Source of the DNA: an uncultured Clostridium sp.
Lineage (GTDB): Bacteria; Bacillota; Clostridia; Lachnospirales; Lachnospiraceae
NCBI GenBank assembly: GCA_938036545.1
Contig: CALHQJ010000131.1
Coordinates: 1-19,818, forward strand
Reading direction: 5' to 3'
Length of the DNA stretch: 19,818 nucleotides
The notes beneath the pieces were generated by a model, which was not told the origin of the DNA, ran no database searches, and was given only the letters and a program-made list of their open reading frames with translations. Shown here piece after piece: positions 15,252-19,818 of this stretch. Position 1 is the first letter of the stretch. Every line of letters begins with the position of its first letter. The position numbers were made by a program, and so were the translations under genes.

Positions 15252-16178
15252 TTATAGATTTTTAACGTAATGGGATGCTTCCTGAGCAGCAATTGCACCG
15301 TCTGCGCAGGCGGTAATTACCTGACGCAGATTCTTGGTTACGCAGTCTCCTGCTCCGAAAATACCAGGTACTTTTGTTGCCATATGCTCGTCTACTTCCA
15401 CGTATCCAAATTTATTTAATACGCCTAAGTCTTTAAAGCAGTCTGTAGTAGGGGTCAGGCCAATATATTCAAATACACCGTCACACTTAACAGTATTTTC
15501 TTCTCCATTTTGAGTAGATTTGAAATGAACTCCTTCTACTTTGGTATCGCCTGTGATTTCCAGAATATCCTGATATGGATAAATGGTTACATTTTCCATT
15601 GCACGAAGCTTATCACATGCAATGGGATCTGCTGTCAAATCAAACATAGTAACAATGGTTAAGGACTTCACCATTCCTGCCAGGAAAATAGACTCCTCAA
15701 CAGCAGAGTTTCCGCCGCCGATTACCACTACATCTCTGTCACGATACTGAGCGCCGTCACAGATTGCACACCAGCTTACGCCGTTGCCTCTAAACTTATC
15801 CTCACCTGGAATGCCTAAGCATCTGGGCTGAGTGCCGGTTGCAAGGATTACCGATTTGGTTGTAAATTCCTTACCGTCCTCTTCACATACGACTACTTTT
15901 TCGGCGCCGTTGTCCTTTACCTCTTTTACAGTTGCATAATCAAATGTAATGGTGTCAAACTGCTGCGTATGCTCAAACATCTGATATGCCAGTTCAGCGC
16001 CATTTACAGTACCTACGCCAGTGTAATTCTGAATTTCATTGGTATTAATAATCTGTCCGCCTGGAGCCAGCTTGTCTAACATCAGAACGTTCATATCTGC
16101 TCTTGCCGCATAAATTGCAGCTGTCATACCTGCTGGTCCGGCACCAATAATTACTACATCATACTGTGCCACTGTCAT
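15252..16178 (-). CDS. Thioredoxin reductase-like flavoprotein, atypical NADPH site
   Basis: Flavoprotein that should reduce the adjacent thioredoxin. Of 308 residues, the FAD loop IGAGPAGMTAAIYAARA is near residue 11, the redox disulfide Cys137-Ala-Ile-Cys140 is in SWCAICDG, and the closing FAD motif is GIFGAGDCV near 272. The second nucleotide loop GGGNSAVEE (154-162) is present. The HRRxxxR segment that binds the NADPH 2'-phosphate is absent; TMFDLTADPIACDK occupies that region. NADH or another donor is therefore possible. The ATG at 16178 is 4 nt behind AAAGGAGA; the in-frame TTG one codon earlier is too close to that site. Confidence 0.88.
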   Translation of the reverse strand: MTVAQYDVVIIGAGPAGMTAAIYAARADMNVLMLDKLAPGGQIINTNEIQNYTGVGTVNGAELAYQMFEHTQQFDTITFDYATVKEVKDNGAEKVVVCEEDGKEFTTKSVILATGTQPRCLGIPGEDKFRGNGVSWCAICDGAQYRDRDVVVIGGGNSAVEESIFLAGMVKSLTIVTMFDLTADPIACDKLRAMENVTIYPYQDILEITGDTKVEGVHFKSTQNGEENTVKCDGVFEYIGLTPTTDCFKDLGVLNKFGYVEVDEHMATKVPGIFGAGDCVTKNLRQVITACADGAIAAQEASHYVKNL

Positions 16179-16200
16179 CAATCTCCTTTCTTATTTAACA

Positions 16201-16233
16201 GCTATAGAGGACCCCTTCGGAATCCCCTACAGC
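16201..16233 (-). other. Intercistronic hairpin between permease and trxB
   Basis: On the minus strand GCTGTAGGGGA pairs with TCCTCTATAGC over 11 bp, two of them G-U, around an 11-nt loop. No T run follows, so it is unlikely to be an efficient terminator. It could protect the upstream mRNA or lower trxB expression relative to the permease. Confidence 0.5.
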
Positions 16234-16246
16234 GAATGTTTTGTCA

Positions 16247-17719
16247 TTACATTAAAATACTGGTTAACGGAATGCCAACTACCAGCATGATTGCCAACTC
16301 GATAAGAACGATTGGCAGAGTATACTGATATACATACTTGGTCGGAATCCATTCCTTGTTGCTGTGCAGGATTGCAGCAAATGGAGATGCTGCCGGAGTA
16401 ACTGCTGCAGATAACAATACAAACTGAATCATCAAAGTTACGATTGGTCTTGCGTCAGCACCGGTCTGGATGCAGTAGGTCATAATAATCGGCTGTAAAA
16501 TCATACCGATAACCAGACTGTTGCAGATGTTTGTTAATACGCCGCCCAGAGCCAGAATCAGAATGATAAAGACTGCTGGTGACATTCCCTGGAAAATTGG
16601 AGAAAGGATATATGCCAGGAATGCGGAAACACCGGTAGAAGGATTGGTTAATACACTTCCCAGTAATACAGCTGCAACAATAATAAAGTAGGAACCCCAG
16701 CTTACGTTGTTGGAGATTACCTTCGGAATATCCAAAATTGGCTGACCTTTAACGCGGATAGCCGCCATAATCGCTGCCATGGTCATTGCAATGCCGTAAA
16801 CTGCCGGTTTTAATACAGACAGAACCGGAAGGGTTGGGAACAGGGAAGGCAGCATTAATCCCAGGATTACACAGACGAAACCTGTGCAGTACAGCTTCTG
16901 CTGTAAACTCATTGGAGGCATAGGATTCTTTGAAAAACTTTCTACATCAAAGTTCTTCATCTTGGAAACATCAGGGCGAAGAACATATTTGCAGAACAGG
17001 ATTGCCGCAGTTACCATAATCATACCCAGCACAATGGCGGTAGCCAGATATGCGCCGCTGTTTACAACGATTGGGCCGCCAGGCATTTCTGAGGTAATCT
17101 TTTCAAAGTTGCTGAGCAGAGCCAGGCCATTCTGTGCAAAAGGAGCCATTGGGAAACCAATCAGGGAGCCAATTACAATCATAGTCAGGGCAACTCTTGG
17201 GAATGCATCCCCTTTCTTGTAGCCTACTTCATCAAAAATCCCGTACAGAACCGGCCACAACACAAAGATTGGGGTAAATGCATTAATAAAACCTGAAATG
17301 AAATAGCAGCCTATACACAATACCCCCAGGAACAGCCATGGCTTACCATTCGTAAATTTTCTGGTCAGGAAAAACCTTCCCATATAAGCGCTGATTTTAT
17401 AATATGCAAGACCGCCGGACATAATCAGCATAAACAAAACCTGTACGGTTACAGGAGCACCAAATGCCTGGGACAGAATATCGTTCATGTTGCTGTAGTG
17501 CGAAAAACCAAGCATACCAATGGAAATTAAGCTGCCCCAAATTGGGTCTGCAAATGTCCACAGATACAATGTACCCAGGAAAATTCCCATAACTTCCATA
17601 CCAACCGGTGTTACTTCCGGCAGACTGATGGGCAGGTATCGGAACAATAACATAATACCTACACCAATGAGTGAATGAATTGATAACATTCTCTCTTGTT
17701 TGTCGACTGCGTTAGCCAT
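16247..17719 (-). CDS. SLC13/DASS-like anion permease
   Basis: A 490-residue hydrophobic protein with roughly 11-12 predicted membrane segments in two related halves, each with a re-entrant-like stretch: CYFISGFINAFTPIFVLWP (about 137-155) and GGVLTNICNSLVIGMILQP (about 391-409). This pattern fits the ion-transporter superfamily that includes SLC13/DASS sodium:dicarboxylate/sulfate symporters. The classic Ser-Asn-Thr signatures are not obvious, so the family call is tentative and the substrate unknown. As first gene of the trxB-trxA-ASST run it could import sulfated aromatics or export an anionic product. Start: ATG behind AAAAGGGG. A divergent Crp-type gene lies 156 nt upstream. Confidence 0.65.
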   Translation of the reverse strand: MANAVDKQERMLSIHSLIGVGIMLLFRYLPISLPEVTPVGMEVMGIFLGTLYLWTFADPIWGSLISIGMLGFSHYSNMNDILSQAFGAPVTVQVLFMLIMSGGLAYYKISAYMGRFFLTRKFTNGKPWLFLGVLCIGCYFISGFINAFTPIFVLWPVLYGIFDEVGYKKGDAFPRVALTMIVIGSLIGFPMAPFAQNGLALLSNFEKITSEMPGGPIVVNSGAYLATAIVLGMIMVTAAILFCKYVLRPDVSKMKNFDVESFSKNPMPPMSLQQKLYCTGFVCVILGLMLPSLFPTLPVLSVLKPAVYGIAMTMAAIMAAIRVKGQPILDIPKVISNNVSWGSYFIIVAAVLLGSVLTNPSTGVSAFLAYILSPIFQGMSPAVFIILILALGGVLTNICNSLVIGMILQPIIMTYCIQTGADARPIVTLMIQFVLLSAAVTPAASPFAAILHSNKEWIPTKYVYQYTLPIVLIELAIMLVVGIPLTSILM

Positions 17720-17758
17720 CTCATTTACCCCTTTTCTTATAAGTGATTGTTAAATATA

Positions 17759-17821
17759 TAACTTTGTCTAATTGTACCATAAAAACCTATTTCAAAATAT
17801 AACCTGTGTTAACTTTGTAGA
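17759..17821. repeat. Two direct copies of TAACTTTGT in the divergent promoter region
   Basis: TAACTTTGTCTA at 17759-17770 and TAACTTTGTAGA at 17810-17821 share their first nine bases and are 51 bp apart, close to five helical turns. One overlaps the predicted permease transcription start; the other overlaps the -35 region of the Crp-family gene. They could be half-sites for the regulator, but two copies in AT-rich DNA are weak evidence. Confidence 0.35.
17771..17779 (-). promoter_or_regulatory. Candidate extended -10 promoter for the permease operon
   Basis: TGGTACAAT on the minus strand is an extended -10; no good -35 is seen at the usual distance. A weak -35 is common for promoters that need an activator, which would fit the divergent Crp-family gene. 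Transcription would start near 17764. Confidence 0.45.
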
Positions 17822-17837
17822 TTTTTTGTTTATTTTG

Positions 17838-17846
17838 TGATACAAT
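17838..17846 (+). promoter_or_regulatory. Candidate extended -10 promoter for the Crp-family gene
   Basis: TGATACAAT is an extended -10, with transcription expected near 17853 and a leader of about 23 nt. The -35 region is poor. The form mirrors the divergent permease promoter, suggesting common control. Confidence 0.45.
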
Positions 17847-17862
17847 GTCTAAAGATTATAAC

Positions 17863-17869
17863 AAAGGAG
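17863..17869 (+). promoter_or_regulatory. Ribosome binding site fixing the start of the Crp-family gene
   Basis: AAAGGAG lies 6 nt before the ATG at 17876. An in-frame GTG at 17837 lies in the -10 promoter region and has no such site. Confidence 0.85.
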
Positions 17870-17875
17870 TTTTTC

Positions 17876-18553
17876 ATGGACTGCAACTTTTGGAACATGC
17901 TAAAAAAACATGGAACAAGACTGGAAGCAAGCAAAGGATACTATCTGAAGCTTTATACTCCTGGAGAGCCAGGCGCCTGCGTATACCTGCTGGACGAGGG
18001 CATTTGTTCCCTCAACAGCTTAACCAGGCGGGGGGATGAAAATATCTATCTTTACTTTCACGCCAAACGTCTGATTGGATTTAACCACCTGATGACCACT
18101 CCTGGAAAAAAATCACTGTTTCAATCCGGCTTCAACGTGACGATTGTAACGAAAACAGACTGTGTCTTATATCAGATTAAATTTGAAACCTTTCTCCACC
18201 TGCTTCATACCAATCAGGCTTTTAATTTATTTTTTATCCAGACTCTTGCGGATAATTATTCAGAAGCTTTAAACCATTTTCATTACATGCATGAGGAAAC
18301 CCTGGTTACCGCTCTCTGCCAGCTGCTGTTATCCGTCAGCCGGAAAGGATCCGGTGAAAAGCCTGTGGTTCCCAAGTTTTATACTTATGAGGAATTAGCC
18401 CGCTACCTGGGCTGCCATCCGGTTACGGTTTCCCGCATCATGGCCAAATTAAAACAACTCGGATATTTAAAAAAATCCGGCAGGGAACTGGTCATTGAAA
18501 ACGAAGACAGGCTGGTAGAGCTGATGGAATCGGAAGTAGAGTTTAAATATTGA
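17876..18553 (+). CDS. Crp/Fnr-family transcriptional regulator
   Basis: A 225-residue regulator with an N-terminal cyclic-nucleotide-binding-like beta-roll (about residues 15-120), a dimerisation helix (about 120-145) and a C-terminal winged helix (about 165-220). The recognition helix is in YEELARYLGCHPVTVSRIMAKL. The FNR cysteine cluster is absent: the N-terminal cysteines are scattered and not in CxxC spacing, so an oxygen-sensing [4Fe-4S] cluster is unlikely. The ligand is unknown. It diverges from the permease-trxB-trxA-ASST run and is its natural candidate regulator, perhaps sensing an organosulfate, sulfite or phenolic product (inference). Paired extended -10 promoters in the shared region support coordinated control. 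Confidence 0.85.
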   Translation: MDCNFWNMLKKHGTRLEASKGYYLKLYTPGEPGACVYLLDEGICSLNSLTRRGDENIYLYFHAKRLIGFNHLMTTPGKKSLFQSGFNVTIVTKTDCVLYQIKFETFLHLLHTNQAFNLFFIQTLADNYSEALNHFHYMHEETLVTALCQLLLSVSRKGSGEKPVVPKFYTYEELARYLGCHPVTVSRIMAKLKQLGYLKKSGRELVIENEDRLVELMESEVEFKY

Positions 18554-18569
18554 GAGCGCATAAAACAAA

Positions 18570-18620
18570 GTACCCTAATAGTTCAGCACAGCATTTTTCT
18601 GTGTCTTACCATTAGGGTAC
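18570..18620. terminator. Bidirectional terminator-like hairpin
   Basis: GTACCCTAATAG (18570-18581) pairs with CCATTAGGGTAC (18609-18620) at 11 of 12 positions, and the enclosed sequence has a second small stem, CACAG/CTGTG, around CATTTTT. It sits exactly between two convergent genes, the Crp-family regulator and the ABC transporter ATPase, and would end both transcripts. T runs on the outer sides are short. Confidence 0.65.
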
Positions 18621-18645
18621 CGTTTACCTGTTGTTCTAGCTTCGA

Positions 18646-19392
18646 TTAAAGCACTTTGCTTAAAAACACTTTCAATCTCTCATTTTTCGGATTGCCAAAC
18701 AATTCCTGAGGAGTTCCCTCTTCTACGAAATTGCCGCCGTCCATAAACATTACGCGGTTGGCTACTTCCCTGGCAAAGCCCATCTCATGGGTTACTACCA
18801 CCATAGTCATCTTCTCTTCTGCCAGCTCCCGCATAACAGCCAGAACCTCTCCAACCATTTCCGGATCCAGGGCAGAAGTCGGCTCGTCAAAGAGCATAAC
18901 CTCCGGCTTCATCATCAGAGCACGGACAATGGCGATTCTCTGCTTTTGGCCGCCGGACAGCTGAGCCGGATATGCATTGGCCCGATCCGCCAGTCCAACA
19001 CGTTCCAAAAGTTTTAACGCCTCCTGCTCTGCCTGAGCCTGAGCCACTCCCTGAAGCTTTACCGGAGCCAGAGTCATGTTTTTCAAGATTGTCATATGAG
19101 GGAACAGGTTAAATTGCTGAAACACCATTCCCATCTTCTGACGATGCCTGTCAATGTCTGTCTTGGAATCGACGATATCCTCTCCGTCAAAGAAAATACT
19201 GCCCTCTGTCGCTTCCTCCAGCCGGTTCAGACAGCGGAGAAAGGTACTTTTTCCAGAACCGGACGGGCCGATAACGCAGACTACATCACCCTGATGGATG
19301 TCTACGCTGATTCCCTGGAGAACCTTCAAGTCTCCAAAGCTTTTTCCCAGATTTCTCACCTGGATTAATGCGTTTTCCTGATTAGCGCTCAC
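18646..19392 (-). CDS. Polar amino-acid ABC transporter ATP-binding protein
   Basis: ATPase of an importer of the GlnQ/HisP class. The 248 residues contain Walker A GPSGSGKSTFLRC (about 43-55), the Q-loop in VFQQFNLFPHM, the signature LSGGQKQRIAIVRAL, Walker B VMLFDEPTSALDPE, and the H-loop VVVTHEMGFAREV. The phrase QFNLFPHMT is typical of the polar amino-acid subfamily. The start appears to be GTG at 19392, behind AAAGGAGG at a rather long spacing; it overlaps the permease gene by 11 nt, suggesting coupling. The substrate cannot be named without the binding protein. Gene context gives no firm link to the sulfur genes, although cystine import is one possibility for this class. Confidence 0.92.
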   Translation of the reverse strand: MSANQENALIQVRNLGKSFGDLKVLQGISVDIHQGDVVCVIGPSGSGKSTFLRCLNRLEEATEGSIFFDGEDIVDSKTDIDRHRQKMGMVFQQFNLFPHMTILKNMTLAPVKLQGVAQAQAEQEALKLLERVGLADRANAYPAQLSGGQKQRIAIVRALMMKPEVMLFDEPTSALDPEMVGEVLAVMRELAEEKMTMVVVTHEMGFAREVANRVMFMDGGNFVEEGTPQELFGNPKNERLKVFLSKVL

Positions 19393-19818
19393 TGCGTCTC
19401 AGCCTCCTTTCCAGCAGTCCTACCAGACGGCTTAAAATCATTACCAATACCAGATAAATCAATGCAACTGCAATTAACGGCATGAAAGCCGAATAAGTAC
19501 GGCTTCGAATAATATCGCCGCCCTTAGTCAAATCCTGAAGAGCAATGTAGCCTGCAACGGAAGTTTCCTTTAATAATGCAATAAACTCATTGCACAGGGT
19601 GGGAAGCACATTTTTCAGCGCCTGAGGCAGAATGATGTAACGCATTGTCTGAAGATAGTTAAAGCCAAGGCTTCGTCCTGCCTCCATCTGTCCTGCTTCT
19701 ACAGAGTTGATACCGCTGCGGAAAATTTCTGCTACATAAGCGCCTGAGTTAATACCAAAGGCCAGAACCGCTACCGGAACCTTGTCAATTCTGGAGTTGC
19801 CGAAAATAACAAAGTACA
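19382..19818 (-). CDS. Polar amino-acid ABC transporter permease, N-terminus cut by window edge
   Basis: Inner-membrane subunit of the HisM/GlnP class. The visible 145 codons, open to the window edge, include VLAFGINSGAYVAEIFRSGI and the EAA-loop region EAGQMEAGRSLGF...ILPQALKNVLP that contacts the ATPase. A final transmembrane segment (AFMPLIAVALIYLVLVMILS) and a basic tail follow. The internal ATG at 19687 lies within the conserved loop and is not the true start. The stop codon lies inside the following ATPase gene. The missing N-terminal half, and probably a substrate-binding protein gene, lie beyond the right edge. Confidence 0.92.
   Translation of the reverse strand, partial: YFVIFGNSRIDKVPVAVLAFGINSGAYVAEIFRSGINSVEAGQMEAGRSLGFNYLQTMRYIILPQALKNVLPTLCNEFIALLKETSVAGYIALQDLTKGGDIIRSRTYSAFMPLIAVALIYLVLVMILSRLVGLLERRLRRSER

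Noticed and set aside
17876..18553. Oxygen-sensing FNR
   Set aside because: The required N-terminal cysteine cluster is absent; only scattered cysteines are seen.
18577..18590. TAATAGTTCAGCAC as another cloverleaf arm
   Set aside because: Resembles TAACAGTTCAGC but the partner arm pairs through a different sequence (CCATTAGGGTAC), so the structure is an ordinary terminator.
1..19818. CRISPR arrays, tRNA or rRNA genes, insertion-sequence transposases
   Set aside because: Looked for regularly spaced repeats, tRNA T-loop sequences and transposase motifs on both strands; none were convincing.

Overview
The window looks like chromosomal DNA of an anaerobic Bacillota, most likely a gut clostridium of the Lachnospiraceae type (inference). 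The evidence is moderate GC with AT-rich spacers, strong AGGAGG-type ribosome sites, the clostridial-type anaerobic sulfite reductase AsrABC, a fused heme/siroheme enzyme, and rhamnose-utilisation genes. No rRNA, tRNA, CRISPR array, transposase or phage gene was seen. Apart from the AraC and Crp regulators, every gene lies on the minus strand.

Layout. (1) 1-3384: a rhamnose locus, with rhaA (cut by the window edge) and rhaB on the minus strand and a divergent AraC-type regulator. (2) 3366-7642: a tight three-gene siroheme operon, transcribed hemA, then precorrin-2 dehydrogenase, then a single 816-residue HemC-CobA-HemD fusion. (3) 7762-10662: asrA-asrB-asrC, anaerobic sulfite reductase, with a good promoter upstream and a strong terminator downstream. 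(4) 10886-17719: a run of five minus-strand genes, transcribed SLC13-like anion permease, thioredoxin reductase, thioredoxin, then two tandem aryl-sulfate sulfotransferase (ASST) paralogs. (5) 17876-18553: a divergent Crp/Fnr-family regulator. (6) 18570-19818: a bidirectional terminator, then a polar amino-acid ABC transporter ATPase and a permease cut by the window edge.

How the genes may work together (inference). AsrC needs siroheme, and the operon beside it makes the tetrapyrrole. Upstream lies an unusual set: anion permease, thioredoxin reductase lacking the usual NADPH-phosphate motif, thioredoxin with Thr replacing the active-site Trp, and two ASSTs without signal peptides. Together they could import sulfated aromatic compounds, move the sulfuryl group inside the cell, release sulfite reductively and reduce it to sulfide. 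That would be an organosulfate-to-sulfide pathway independent of ATP sulfurylase/APS reductase. No gene proves the sulfite-releasing step, so this is a hypothesis.

The second notable feature is a family of palindromic intergenic elements. Two copies of about 150 bp (2233-2383 and 14765-14917) share a four-way, cloverleaf-like fold and an internal CTTCTTGT/ACAAGAAG hairpin. Their other stems differ in sequence but remain paired. Each sits about 45 nt before the start codon of its downstream gene, in the same sense orientation, between short direct repeats. A degenerate single-hairpin relative lies at 10825-10862.
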